From assembly GCA_035534615.1 (NCBI GenBank), contig DATLRO010000002.1, positions 1-51,548 on the forward strand: DNA of 51,548 nt, in the 5' to 3' direction. The notes under the pieces were generated by a model. That model searched no databases. It had not been told where the DNA came from and worked only from the letters and a program-made list of their open reading frames with translations. Each line of letters opens with the position of its first letter. Position 1 is the first letter of the stretch. Position numbers and translations under genes: made by a program. Positions 35,856 to 44,721 of this stretch are shown in pieces. The stretch is from JAGWRA01 sp035534615 (GTDB lineage Bacteria > Acidobacteriota > Vicinamibacteria > Vicinamibacterales > CAVVIG01).

Positions 35856-36599
35856 TCAGTCTTCGTCCCCGGCCCTCCGCTGCTTCTCCCGCGCGAGCTC
35901 GGCATCCGGGCGGCGGATGTACAACGGCTGGATGGCGCCCGGCCCGACCGTCTCGCCGGCGGCCGCCCGCTCAGCCGCCATGGCGGCCATCACGCCGGCC
36001 AGGGGCGGCAGTCGGTCGACGATAGTCACCCATCCCTCGCCGTCCTCGGTGGCCAGGGCCCGGTAGGCGGTCGCGCCGTCGCCCGCCAGCACCAGCGGGC
36101 GTCCGGCCAGCCGCTCGCGCCAGCGCGCCAGCACGGCAGCCGGCGGCCCGACGGCCGGCGCCTCCAGCGGCTCGAGACCGGGCGCCGCGCCGGCCCGCGT
36201 CACCGTCCACAATGCTGAAAAGACTTCCCGGCGCTGCGCGTCCATCCAGACCCCCACCACCGCCGCGGCCGGCGCGACCTGCACCGCCGCGCGTGCGGTC
36301 GCCTCCAGCGCCGACACCGGCACGACGGGACGCCCGCTGGCGTACGCCAGACCCTGAATGGTCGCGATCCCGATCCGGAGGCCGGTGAACGAGCCCGGCC
36401 CGACCGCGACCGCGTACACGTCGACGTCGGCCAGCGTCAGTCCGTGGCGCGCCAGGATGCCGATCAGCTCGCCCGGCAGGCGCGCGCCGTGCGTCCGCGT
36501 CGGATCGCCCGGCTGCGCGTCGAGCAGCCGGCCCTCCCGCATCAGCGCGACGCTTCCGCCGCGGGTCGTCGTGTCGAGCGCCAGAAGGAGCCTCTCCAT
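35856..36599 (-). CDS. tsaB: tRNA threonylcarbamoyladenosine synthesis protein TsaB
   Basis: About 247 aa. TsaB is the partner of TsaD in making t6A37 on tRNAs that read ANN codons. The start LLLALDTTTRGGSVALM and the motif AVAVGPGSFTGLRIGIATIQGLA are characteristic, followed by ALEATARAA and the variable C-terminal ASKHA half. ATG at 36599 is chosen because it gives the canonical N-terminus. The frame stays open upstream to 36689 but that extension overlaps the mutS promoter and is not conserved in style. Confidence 0.92.
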   Translation of the reverse strand: MERLLLALDTTTRGGSVALMREGRLLDAQPGDPTRTHGARLPGELIGILARHGLTLADVDVYAVAVGPGSFTGLRIGIATIQGLAYASGRPVVPVSALEATARAAVQVAPAAAVVGVWMDAQRREVFSALWTVTRAGAAPGLEPLEAPAVGPPAAVLARWRERLAGRPLVLAGDGATAYRALATEDGEGWVTIVDRLPPLAGVMAAMAAERAAAGETVGPGAIQPLYIRRPDAELAREKQRRAGDED

Positions 36600-36657
36600 C
36601 CCGCGTGTACTATCGCCTGCGGCCGCGCTGCTGTCCAGCGCGCCGGCGCGGCTCGTC

Positions 36658-36686
36658 TTGACGCTCTCCGATCGCCCTCCTATACT
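36658..36686 (+). promoter_or_regulatory. Sigma-70 promoter of mutS
   Basis: TTGACG (36658-36663), exactly 17 bp, then TATACT (36681-36686). Both elements are one base from consensus. Transcription should begin near 36693, about 40 bases before the ATG at 36733. This supports that start over any upstream in-frame codon. Confidence 0.75.
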
Positions 36687-36732
36687 CAAGGTACCGGTTC
36701 ACCCGCCGCCGCCGATCCAGCGCCCTCAGCTC

Positions 36733-39387
36733 ATGGTCTTGCCGTCGGATCCCTCGCCCCACGCAGGCGGTGCCAGCCAGTCGGCCACGCCGGCGATGCG
36801 GCAATACCTCGAAGCCAAGCGGCAGTATCGCGACGCCATCGTCTTTTTCCGGATGGGCGACTTCTACGAGATGTTCTACGAGGACGCCCTCGTCGCCTCC
36901 CGCGCGCTCGATCTCACGCTGACCTCCCGGTCGAAGGACGCCGGCGGCGGCATTCCGATGTGCGGGGTCCCGCACCATGCGGCCGACACGTACCTGATGC
37001 GGCTCGTCCGCAAGGGGTTCCGGGTCGCCATCTGCGAGCAGGTCGAGGATCCGCGGAAGGCCAAAGGGCTGGTCCGGCGCGAGGTCGTCCGCGTGGTGTC
37101 GCCGGGAACCCTGACGGACGCCGGATATCTCGACGCGCGCGAGCCGGCCTTTCTGATGGCCGTCAGCCCGGCGCCCGGTCACGACGGCCCGATCGGCGTG
37201 GCGCTGCTCGACCTGTCGACCGGCGAGTTCTCCGCGGCCGAGTACGCCGATCCCCGGGCGGTCGGCGACGAGCTGGCGATCCTGCGCCCGCGCGAGATCG
37301 TCGTCTCGTCGGAGCTCGACCTGGCCCGCTGGCTTCCCTCCGCGACCGGCGACGGCGTGCCGGTGACGCGGATCGAGCCCTGGGCGTTCGAACACCGCGT
37401 CGCCGAGCGGACGCTCGCCGCACAGCTGCAGACGCAGGGGCTGACCGGCTTCGGGCTCGACGGCCACGCCGCCGCCGTCTCGGCCGCCGGCGCCCTCGTC
37501 CAGTACCTCAAGGACACGCAGAAAGCCGACCTCGCGCACGTCCGCGCCATCCGGTTCCGCCCGGCCGCCGACGGCCTGCTCATCGATCCGACGACGCTCG
37601 AGCACCTCGAGGTGATCGAGGGGGCCGAGGGAGGCCGGGCCGGATCGCTGCTGCACGAGCTCGATCGGACGGTGACGGCCATGGGCGGGCGGCTGCTGCG
37701 CGCCTGGCTCATCCGCCCGCTGGCGACGCTGGAGCCGATCCGCGACCGCCTCGACGCGGTCGAGGAGCTGGCGTTCCGGACGACCGAGCGCGGCAAGTTC
37801 CGGGAGGCGCTCAAGGCGGTGCAGGATCTCGAGCGGCTGCTGGCGCGGGCGGCGCTCGGGACGGCGGGTCCGCGGGATCTGATCGGTCTCCGCCAGTCGC
37901 TGGCCACCGTGCCGCGCATCCGGCACCTGCTCGACGGCCTGCAGGCGCCGCTCAACACGACGCTGCTCGCGGCGCTCGACGATCTGGCCGACCTCCGCGA
38001 GGCGATCGATGCCACGATCGTCGACGAGCCGCCGGCGCTGGCGCGCGACGGCGGGTTCGTCCGCGACGGCGTCGACGCGACGCTGGACGACCTGCGGCAG
38101 ATCAGCCGGTCGGGCAGGCAGTTCATCGCCGATCTCGAGGCCGGCGAGCGGGCGCGCACCGGGGTGTCGTCGCTGAAGGTCCGCTACAACCGCGTCTTCG
38201 GCTACTACATCGAGGTCTCCAGGGCGAACCTGCACGCCGTGCCGTCCGACTACGAGCGGCGGCAGACGATCGCCGGCGGCGAGCGGTTCACGACGCCGAC
38301 GCTGCGGGAGTACGAGCAGAAGGTGCTGGGCGCCGACGAGCGGATCCTCGAGCTCGAGGTCGCGATCTTCGAGCGCCTGCGCGCGCGGATCGCCGGCGAG
38401 GCGCCGCGCATCCAGGAGACGGCGCGCGCGCTCGCCTCGCTGGACGTCCTGGCGGCGCTGGCCGACATGGCGGCCCTGGCCAACTACACCAAGCCGCACG
38501 TCCACGACGGCGACGAGCTCACGGCGCTCGACGTGCGGCACCCGGTCGTCGAGCGGCACTGTCCGGATCCGTTCGTGCCGAACGACGTCACCTTCAACGC
38601 CGCGACGCAGCAGCTGATCGTCCTGACCGGCCCGAACATGGGCGGCAAGTCGACGTACCTGCGGCAGACGGCGCTGCTCGCGCTGCTCGCGCAGGCCGGG
38701 TCGTTCGTGCCGGCGCGCGAGGCGAAGCTCCCGCTGGTGGACCGCATCTTCGCGCGGGTCGGCGCCTCCGACAACATCGCCCGGGGCCAGTCGACCTTCA
38801 TGGTGGAGATGCAGGAGACGGCCAGCATCCTGCACGCCGCCACCAGCCGCAGCCTCGTCGTGCTGGACGAGATCGGCCGGGGGACGGCGACCTTCGACGG
38901 CCTGAGCCTGGCCTGGGCCGTGGCCGAACACCTTGCCACCGACCCGCGCGCGCGGCCCAAGACGCTGTTCGCCACCCACTACCACGAGCTGACGGATCTG
39001 GCCGATTCGACGCCGGGGGTGGCCAACTATCACGTGACCGCCCGCGAGTGGAACGACGGGATCGTCTTCCTGCGCAAGATCCTGCCCGGCCGGTCCGATC
39101 GGAGCTACGGCATCCAGGTCGCGCGGCTCGCCGGCCTCCCGCCCTCCGTCGTCCGCCGGGCGCGGGAGATTCTCGATGCGCTCGAGCGCGACGAACTGTC
39201 GCGCGGCGGCCGGCCGTCGCTGAGCGGCGCGGCGGCGGTCCCGCAGCAGCAGCTCGGGCTGTTCCAGGCGGCGCCGTCGGCCGACGATCGGCTCGCCCGG
39301 CGCCTGCGCGACCTCGATCCCGAGCGGATGACCCCCCTCGAGGCGCTGACCGTGCTCGCCGCGCTCAAGCGCGAGGCGGAGGAATGA
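36733..39387 (+). CDS. mutS: DNA mismatch repair protein MutS
   Basis: 884-aa mismatch recognition ATPase. The N-terminal domain holds the mismatch-contacting Phe-x-Glu in FRMGDFYEMFYEDA (about 38-50). The connector and lever domains lead to the P-loop GPNMGGKSTYLRQ (about 633-645). The signature ARGQSTFMVEMQETA, Walker B LVVLDEIGRGTATFDG and TLFATHYHELTDL follow. The C-terminal region has LPGRSDRSYGIQVARLAGLP and a dimerisation tail. ATG at 36733 is chosen because it follows the promoter and gives the typical MutS N-terminus. The last four bases overlap the start of the downstream lipoprotein gene. mutL is not in the window. Confidence 0.96.
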   Translation: MVLPSDPSPHAGGASQSATPAMRQYLEAKRQYRDAIVFFRMGDFYEMFYEDALVASRALDLTLTSRSKDAGGGIPMCGVPHHAADTYLMRLVRKGFRVAICEQVEDPRKAKGLVRREVVRVVSPGTLTDAGYLDAREPAFLMAVSPAPGHDGPIGVALLDLSTGEFSAAEYADPRAVGDELAILRPREIVVSSELDLARWLPSATGDGVPVTRIEPWAFEHRVAERTLAAQLQTQGLTGFGLDGHAAAVSAAGALVQYLKDTQKADLAHVRAIRFRPAADGLLIDPTTLEHLEVIEGAEGGRAGSLLHELDRTVTAMGGRLLRAWLIRPLATLEPIRDRLDAVEELAFRTTERGKFREALKAVQDLERLLARAALGTAGPRDLIGLRQSLATVPRIRHLLDGLQAPLNTTLLAALDDLADLREAIDATIVDEPPALARDGGFVRDGVDATLDDLRQISRSGRQFIADLEAGERARTGVSSLKVRYNRVFGYYIEVSRANLHAVPSDYERRQTIAGGERFTTPTLREYEQKVLGADERILELEVAIFERLRARIAGEAPRIQETARALASLDVLAALADMAALANYTKPHVHDGDELTALDVRHPVVERHCPDPFVPNDVTFNAATQQLIVLTGPNMGGKSTYLRQTALLALLAQAGSFVPAREAKLPLVDRIFARVGASDNIARGQSTFMVEMQETASILHAATSRSLVVLDEIGRGTATFDGLSLAWAVAEHLATDPRARPKTLFATHYHELTDLADSTPGVANYHVTAREWNDGIVFLRKILPGRSDRSYGIQVARLAGLPPSVVRRAREILDALERDELSRGGRPSLSGAAAVPQQQLGLFQAAPSADDRLARRLRDLDPERMTPLEALTVLAALKREAEE

Positions 39388-40937
39388 CCGCGCGGCCGGC
39401 CGCCCTGGTCGCCGCGCTCGCGGTTGCCGTCGCGGCCGTGACCGCCTGCTCCTCCGGCCCGGCCGCGCCGCCCGGCTATCTGACGGTCGCCATCGCGAAC
39501 TCGCCGAACAACCTCGATCCGCGCATCGGCACGGACGACGTGTCGCAGCGGATCTCGCAGCTCGTCTTCGACGGCCTGTTCGAGCTGGACGATCACCTCC
39601 GCGTCGTCCCGGACCTGGCGACGACCCTCGAGACCCCGAACCCGACGACCTACATCGTGTCGCTGCGCCACGGGGTCCGGTTCCAGAACGGCCGCGAGCT
39701 GACCTCGGCCGACGTCGTCTACACGTTCCGGAGCTTCCTGAATCCCGACTTCATCTCCGGCCGGAAGGGGGCGTACGCCATGCTGGCCTCCGTCCGGGCG
39801 CTCGGCCGGTACACGGTCGAATTCACGCTCAAGGAGCCGTTCGCCTCCTTTCCCGTGAACCTCGTGATGCCGATCGTGCCGGCCGGCGCCGGGCCCGGTT
39901 TCCAGGAGCACCCGATCGGCACCGGCCCGTACGCCTTCGTCAGCGCGTCGACCGACAACCGCGTGGTGCTCAAGGCGAACCCCGACTACTTCCGCGGCCC
40001 GCCGCGCAACGCCGGCCTCGTGCTGCGGGTCGTGCCGAACGACACGATGTGCGGCCTGGAGCTCCGCAAAGGGACGGTGGATCTGGTCGTCAACGACCTG
40101 TCGCCGGACATCGTCCGGCAGCTGGCCGGGGATCCGTCGCTGCGCGAGGTGACCGAGCCCGGCACGAACTATACGTATCTCGGCCTGAATCTGCGCGACC
40201 CGATTCTGCGTCACGCGAGGGTCCGCCGGGCCATCGGCTATGCGATCGACCGCGCCGCGATCATCCGGTACCTCCGGCGCGGCCTCGCGACGCCGGCGTC
40301 CAGCATCCTGCCGCCGATGTCGTGGGCGTACGATCCGGGTGCGTTCCACTTCACGTACGATCCGGCGAAGGCGAAGGCCCTGCTCGACGCCGCCGGGTAT
40401 CCCGACCCGGACGGCGACGGCCCGCGGTCCCGGTTCCACCTCTCGCTGAAGGTGTCCAACAACGAGTTCTACCGGCTGCAGGCGGCCGTCATCCAGGCGG
40501 ATCTGCGGCGGGTCGGCATCGCGGTCGACATCCGGAGCTACGAGTTCGCGACGCTCTACGCCGACATCCTGCACGGCGCGTTTCAGATGTACACGATGCA
40601 GTGGGTCGGCGTCTCCGATCCGGACATGCTGCGCCGCGTCTTCACGTCGGCGCAGGTGCCGCCGTTCGGCTTCAACCGCGGGTACTTCCGCGATCCCGAG
40701 GTCGACCGGCTGGTCCAGCAGGCCACCGTGTCGCCGAGCGAGGCGCAGCGCCGGCGGCTGTACGGCGAGGCGCAGCAGATCATCGCCCGCCAGGCGCCGT
40801 ACATCAGCCTCTGGTACCAGACGAATGTCGTCGTCGCGCAGGCCGACCTGCGTGGCATCCATCCCGGCCCCACCGGCGGGTTCACCTTTCTCAGGAACGT
40901 CTACCGCGCCCCGGCGGCGGTCGCCGCGTCGCGCTGA
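39384..40937 (+). CDS. Solute-binding lipoprotein, peptide/nickel family 5
   Basis: 517-aa extracytoplasmic binding protein of an ABC importer of the oligopeptide, dipeptide or nickel type. The lipoprotein signal ends AAVTACSSG, so the Cys should be lipidated. Family 5 motifs are present: NSPNNLDPRIGTDDVSQRI, then LVFDGLFELDD, GVRFQNGRELTSADVVYTFRS, PIGTGPYAF, and the repeated RHARVRRAIGYAIDRAAI. It overlaps mutS by four bases (ATGA). No permease or ATPase genes are next to it, so it is an orphan binding protein in this window. Confidence 0.92.
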   Translation: MTARPAALVAALAVAVAAVTACSSGPAAPPGYLTVAIANSPNNLDPRIGTDDVSQRISQLVFDGLFELDDHLRVVPDLATTLETPNPTTYIVSLRHGVRFQNGRELTSADVVYTFRSFLNPDFISGRKGAYAMLASVRALGRYTVEFTLKEPFASFPVNLVMPIVPAGAGPGFQEHPIGTGPYAFVSASTDNRVVLKANPDYFRGPPRNAGLVLRVVPNDTMCGLELRKGTVDLVVNDLSPDIVRQLAGDPSLREVTEPGTNYTYLGLNLRDPILRHARVRRAIGYAIDRAAIIRYLRRGLATPASSILPPMSWAYDPGAFHFTYDPAKAKALLDAAGYPDPDGDGPRSRFHLSLKVSNNEFYRLQAAVIQADLRRVGIAVDIRSYEFATLYADILHGAFQMYTMQWVGVSDPDMLRRVFTSAQVPPFGFNRGYFRDPEVDRLVQQATVSPSEAQRRRLYGEAQQIIARQAPYISLWYQTNVVVAQADLRGIHPGPTGGFTFLRNVYRAPAAVAASR

Positions 40938-40985
40938 CGCCGGTACAGCCCGTGCGCCGGTGTAGAGCGCCGCTGCCGGATCCTG

Positions 40986-40991
40986 TAGAAT
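40986..40991 (+). promoter_or_regulatory. Possible -10 element just before the deoxyhypusine-synthase-like gene
   Basis: TAGAAT ends nine bases before the ATG at 41001. If used, the message would start almost at the ATG and be leaderless. The -35 region (TAGAGC at 17 bp) is poor. No Shine-Dalgarno is visible in front of the ATG, which would fit a leaderless message but does not prove it. Confidence 0.3.
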
Positions 40992-41000
40992 TGTGCGCGC

Positions 41001-42074
41001 ATGACCAAGAAATCACGCTTCCTCAAGAGGCCCGTCGAACCGTTCGTGGTCGAACCCGGGCTGACGACCGACCAGGTGCTCGGCCGGATGGAACGGATTT
41101 CGTTTCAGGGGCGGAACCTCGCCACGGCCCGTCGCATCTGGCACCGGATGCTCGAGAGCGACAGCACGATCTTTCTCGGCCTCGCCGGCGCGCTGAGCGC
41201 GGGCGGGCTGCGCCAGATCATCGCGCACCTGGTGGCGAACCGCTACGTGGACTGCGTCGTGTCGACCGGCGCCAACCTGTATCACGATCTGCACGAGACG
41301 CGGGGGGGCCGCCACTTCCTGGGTTCGCCCTTCGTGGACGACACCAGCCTGCAGAAGGACCGCATCGATCGCGTCTACGACACCTTCGCCGACGAAGAGG
41401 AATTCATCGACAACGACAACTGGATCGCCCGGTTCGCCTCCACGCTGGAGAGCCGGCCGTACACGAGCCGCGAGTTCCTCTACCGCCTCGGCGGGCACCT
41501 CTGGGAGGCCACGGGCCGCGACGGCATCCTCACGGCCGCGTTCCGGGCGCAGGTCCCCATCTTCTGTCCCGCCATCGCCGATTCGTCGATCGGCATGGGG
41601 CTGTCGCAGGCGCGGCACGCCGGTTCGGCGCGCGGCCACATCGACGTGATCGCCGACATCATCGAGTCGACCAACCTCGTCATCCGCCGGCCGCGCACCG
41701 CCTCGATCGTGCTCGGCGGCGGCACGTCGAAGAACTTCATCAACCAGGCCTGCGTCCAGGCCGAGTTCTACAATCCGTCCGTGCAGGGGCACGTGTACGC
41801 GCTGCAGATCATCACCGATGTGCCGTACTACGGCGGGGCCTCCGGCTCGAGCCTCGAAGAGGCGCAGAGCTGGGGCAAGCTGTCGGCCGACGCCGATCGG
41901 GTGACCGTGCACGCCGACGCGACGATCGCCCTGCCGATCCTGGCGAGCGGGCTGGCGACCAGCGCCGGCGGCCGGCTGGCCGCACGCCGCCCCCCCACGT
42001 TCGATCAGTCCGACCGCATCATGACCCTGGAAGGCGTGCCAATCGCCAACGATCGCTTTGAGGTTCCCGAATGA
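41001..42074 (+). CDS. Deoxyhypusine-synthase-like protein, probable polyamine enzyme
   Basis: 357-aa member of the deoxyhypusine synthase family. ISFQGRNLATARRIW, TIFLGLAGALSAGGLRQII and VSTGANLYHDLHE are family motifs. The catalytic lysine is kept in VLGGGTSKNFINQ (Lys244), with ADSSIGMGLSQ and DVIADIIEST as NAD- and spermidine-side motifs. Bacteria lack eIF5A. Bacterial homologues are known in some cases to make homospermidine by aminobutyl transfer, as reported for a cyanobacterial homologue. Its stop overlaps the ureohydrolase start by four bases (ATGA), supporting a polyamine role. The exact substrates are inference. Confidence 0.88.
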   Translation: MTKKSRFLKRPVEPFVVEPGLTTDQVLGRMERISFQGRNLATARRIWHRMLESDSTIFLGLAGALSAGGLRQIIAHLVANRYVDCVVSTGANLYHDLHETRGGRHFLGSPFVDDTSLQKDRIDRVYDTFADEEEFIDNDNWIARFASTLESRPYTSREFLYRLGGHLWEATGRDGILTAAFRAQVPIFCPAIADSSIGMGLSQARHAGSARGHIDVIADIIESTNLVIRRPRTASIVLGGGTSKNFINQACVQAEFYNPSVQGHVYALQIITDVPYYGGASGSSLEEAQSWGKLSADADRVTVHADATIALPILASGLATSAGGRLAARRPPTFDQSDRIMTLEGVPIANDRFEVPE

Positions 42075-42970
42075 GTCAATCCGGCCAATACGACGCCATT
42101 TACTCCATGGAATTCGGCGGCGGCCGCCCGGCGGCCACCGGCCCCGCCCAGGCCCGGGCGATCGTGCTGCCGATCCCCTTCGAGCGGACCACGTCCTACG
42201 TTCCCGGCACCCGCAACGGCCCCCGCGAAATCCTGGCCGCCTCGACGCACATGGAACTGTGGGACGAGGAGCTGAGCGCCGCCGTCCACGATCTCGGGAT
42301 CCTGACGATGCCGGAAATGGAGCTGCCGTTCGGCTCCCTGGACGAAGTGATGGCGGAGATCCGCCGCGTCGCGGCCGATCTGATCGCGCACGGTGCGTTC
42401 CTCGTCACGCTCGGCGGCGAACATTCCATCACGCCGCCGGTCGTCGCCGCCTACGCCGCCCGCTATCCCGGCCTGTCGGTCCTGCAGATCGACGCCCATG
42501 CGGACCTGCGCGACTCGTACATGGGAACGCCGTTCAACCATGCGTGCGCCATGCGGCGCTCGCTCGAACACGCGCCCTGCACGCAGGTCGGCATCCGCAG
42601 CCTGTCGGCCGCCGAGGCGCACGACCTCCCGTCGCTGCGCTCGCACGTCTTCTACGACTGCACGATGCGCCGCGACCCGGAATGGATGGATCGGGTGGTC
42701 GACACGCTGAGCGACACGGTCTACGTCACCATCGACTGCGACGGCCTCGATCCCGCCATCATGCCGGCGGTCGGCACGCCCGAGCCGGGCGGATTGTCCT
42801 GGTACGAGACGATCGGGCTGCTGCGGCGGGTCTTCGAACGGCGGAAGGTCGTGGGGGCCGACGTCGTGGAACTGTGCCCGCTGCCGGGCAATCCGGCGCC
42901 GAACTTTCTCTGCGCGAAGCTGGTCTGCAAGCTGTTCGGCTACCGCTTCGCGCTGCCGGCCGCCCGCTGA
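42071..42970 (+). CDS. speB: Agmatinase/ureohydrolase family protein
   Basis: 299-aa metal-dependent ureohydrolase. Binuclear manganese ligands are in TLGGEHSITPP, QIDAHADLRDSY and TIDCDGLDPAIMPAVGTPEPGG. The gene starts inside the stop of the deoxyhypusine-synthase-like gene (ATGA), so the two are co-translated. Agmatinase (agmatine to putrescine and urea) is the most likely activity. A related enzyme of the carboxyaminopropylagmatine route, guanidinobutyrase or formiminoglutamase cannot be excluded. No arginine decarboxylase is in the window. Confidence 0.85.
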   Translation: MSQSGQYDAIYSMEFGGGRPAATGPAQARAIVLPIPFERTTSYVPGTRNGPREILAASTHMELWDEELSAAVHDLGILTMPEMELPFGSLDEVMAEIRRVAADLIAHGAFLVTLGGEHSITPPVVAAYAARYPGLSVLQIDAHADLRDSYMGTPFNHACAMRRSLEHAPCTQVGIRSLSAAEAHDLPSLRSHVFYDCTMRRDPEWMDRVVDTLSDTVYVTIDCDGLDPAIMPAVGTPEPGGLSWYETIGLLRRVFERRKVVGADVVELCPLPGNPAPNFLCAKLVCKLFGYRFALPAAR

Positions 42971-42992
42971 ACGGACGCGCGGGGCCGCGGCG

Positions 42993-43742
42993 TCAGCTGT
43001 CGCGGCCCTGCAACGTGTCGAGCTGCTGGTGGGCATCGGCCGCGTAGGGCGAGTCGGGGAATTCGTCGACGATCCGCTTGAAGGCCGCCACCGCGTCGGC
43101 CGTCTTGCCGGCCGCCACGTCCGTCCGTCCGAGCTGCATCAGGATGCCGTCGACCGGCAGATCCCCGCCCGTCCGCAGCGACATCGCCTTGAACGTCGCG
43201 ATCGCCTGCGCGTAGTGGCCCAGCGTCACCTCGGCCTCGGCCAGCCCCAGGCGTGCCATCTGTCCATACAGGCCCTCACCCGCCCGGGCCATCACCTCCC
43301 GGTATGCCGCGATCGCCTCGGCGGGACGCCCGAGGCTGACCAGCGTGGCCGCTTCCTGGTAGCGCGCGGCGATGCCGGCCCGCGCCGACGGGTACGCGTC
43401 CGCGGTCGCCTTCAGCATCGGGAGTGCCGCCTCGAGGCGGGCCGTCTCCGACGGGTAGCTGCCCGGAGGAGGCGGCGGCGCCGGCTTGCCGGCCGCCGTC
43501 GGTGCGGCCGGCGGCGCCACCGGCGCGTTCAACACCCCGGTCGCCTCCGCCAGCTTCGCCTCGGCATGGGCGTTCACCGTCCGCTGCCAGTAGTAGTACC
43601 CGCCCGCCAGGAGCACGATCGCCAGCAGTGCGTAGCCCGCCAGGATGGCGGCACGCTTGTGCGCCTCGTATGCGTCGAGGACCTGCTGGACCAGGAGCCC
43701 GATTTCGTTTTCTTTCAGATGACGGCGTTCTGTACGTTTCAT
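42993..43742 (-). CDS. Membrane-anchored tetratricopeptide protein (YfgM/Tpr_21-like)
   Basis: About 249 aa. A short basic N-terminus (KRTERRHLKENEIG) is followed by one membrane helix (about 31-50, LAGYALLAIVLLAGGYYYW). An Ala/Pro/Gly linker and TPR-like helical pairs follow, such as YQEAATLVSLGRPAEAIAAYR, LGLAEAEVTLGHYAQAIATF and IVDEFPDSPYAADAHQQLD. The arrangement resembles YfgM, an inner-membrane ancillary SecYEG/BamB-associated protein. ATG at 43742 is chosen by the family-like KENEI start. The frame continues upstream to 43832 without likely coding content. Convergent with the ureohydrolase, 22 bases apart. Confidence 0.82.
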   Translation of the reverse strand: MKRTERRHLKENEIGLLVQQVLDAYEAHKRAAILAGYALLAIVLLAGGYYYWQRTVNAHAEAKLAEATGVLNAPVAPPAAPTAAGKPAPPPPPGSYPSETARLEAALPMLKATADAYPSARAGIAARYQEAATLVSLGRPAEAIAAYREVMARAGEGLYGQMARLGLAEAEVTLGHYAQAIATFKAMSLRTGGDLPVDGILMQLGRTDVAAGKTADAVAAFKRIVDEFPDSPYAADAHQQLDTLQGRDS

Positions 43743-44057
43743 GCAGGCAAACCAGACCCGGCCCGGTCTCGACACGGGCGCCGCGCAGGCCGGCCTCGAA
43801 TCAGGGATCGCGCCTCCCCGAGCGCAGTACAATAGCCATGAATTCTAGCATGAACCCCAAGCGGCCCGCCGCGAGCCCGCCCGGTCCGCCGGGGCGGTCA
43901 GCCGGGCGACTCAAGGTTCACACCGGCGAGCCGATTATGAGATCCGTGAGAACTCCCGCATCGCCGGGAGCCCGGATCCGGCATCGGCCCCGCGCCGGCG
44001 GCCAGGCCGCCACGGGGACGAAGGCCGGGAAGATCGATTGGTCAGAGGAGTCTTCCC
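43743..44057. other. Divergent intergenic region
   Basis: Separates the minus-strand TPR gene from the plus-strand lipoprotein gene. It contains a TACAAT at 43828-43833 (plus) without a clear -35. A short hairpin CTCCCG/CGGGAG lies at 43953-43970. I see no RNA gene or credible small CDS. The ribosome binding site GAGGAG of the next gene lies at 44045-44050. Confidence 0.4.
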
Positions 44058-44603
44058 ATGCTGATACGAGTTCGAACGGGCGTCGCGGCGATGTTCCTGG
44101 CCGCCGCCGCCCTCTGCGCCGGCGCCTGCAGCAGCTCGGGGTCACCGGCGGCTCCCTCCGCGCTCTCCTCCGGGTCAGCCACCTCGTCCGGCCAGGGCGC
44201 CTCCATCCTGGGACAGGTGATCGGCTACGGTACCGGCCTGAGCACCTCCTCGAGCTCGACCGCGCCCGGCCTGACCGTGAGCGTCGCCGGATCGAGCGTC
44301 TCTGACAGCGTCAGCAGCACCGGGAGCTTCACCCTGCAGAACGTGCCGCCGGGTGACGTCACGCTGGAATTCTCCGGATCGAACACCGACGCCAGCGTCA
44401 CGCTGGCCGGCGTGAGTGAAGGCGAGCAGATTCAGGTCGCCGTGTCCGTCAGCGGCTCATCGGCGACGGTCGAAAACGAGCAGGTCCAGCAGGAGCCGCC
44501 CGAGGCGCCCGAGACGCCGGAACAGCCCGAGCAGCCGGAACCTCCGGAATCGCCGGAACCGGGCGGGACGGGATCGGGATCGGGATCGGGCGGAGGCGTG
44601 TAG
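44058..44603 (+). CDS. Small lipoprotein with low-complexity tail, function unknown
   Basis: 181 aa. The signal LAAAALCAGACSSSG has a lipobox Cys, so it is probably lipidated. A Ser/Gly-rich spacer is followed by a beta-rich segment (about 48-140) with a carboxypeptidase-regulatory-like pattern: GLTVSVAGSSVSDSVSSTGSF, then LQNVPPGDVTLEFSG. The last 40 residues are Glu/Pro repeats (PEAPETPEQPEQPEPPE) and a Gly/Ser tail. The start is supported by GAGGAG. I do not recognise a specific family. Likely anchored in a membrane with the tail extended in the periplasm or outside. Confidence 0.7.
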   Translation: MLIRVRTGVAAMFLAAAALCAGACSSSGSPAAPSALSSGSATSSGQGASILGQVIGYGTGLSTSSSSTAPGLTVSVAGSSVSDSVSSTGSFTLQNVPPGDVTLEFSGSNTDASVTLAGVSEGEQIQVAVSVSGSSATVENEQVQQEPPEAPETPEQPEQPEPPESPEPGGTGSGSGSGGGV

Positions 44604-44604
44604 C

Positions 44605-44672
44605 ACCGAGCTTCCGCCGCCGCTGAAGCTTCGGCGGACTCGCCGTAGCCTGGCGAAGGCGGTCCGCTCGGT
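44605..44672. repeat. Nested inverted repeats downstream of the lipoprotein gene
   Basis: ACCGAGC (44605-44611) can pair with GCTCGGT (44666-44672). Inside lies an 18-base near-palindrome centred on AAGCTT (44620-44637), with one T-G wobble. It may terminate the lipoprotein transcript, or be one copy of a dispersed palindromic repeat; nothing identifies which. Confidence 0.5.
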
Positions 44673-44721
44673 CTGACGCAGCCGTCGCAGCCCCCAAGCT
44701 TCCGCGCGGGGTGCAACGTCG

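Noticed and set aside
36444..39383. Long frame running through mutS into the solute-binding protein
   Set aside because: Only the part from 39384 has protein-like sequence (signal peptide and family 5 motifs). The upstream part is an out-of-frame shadow of mutS.
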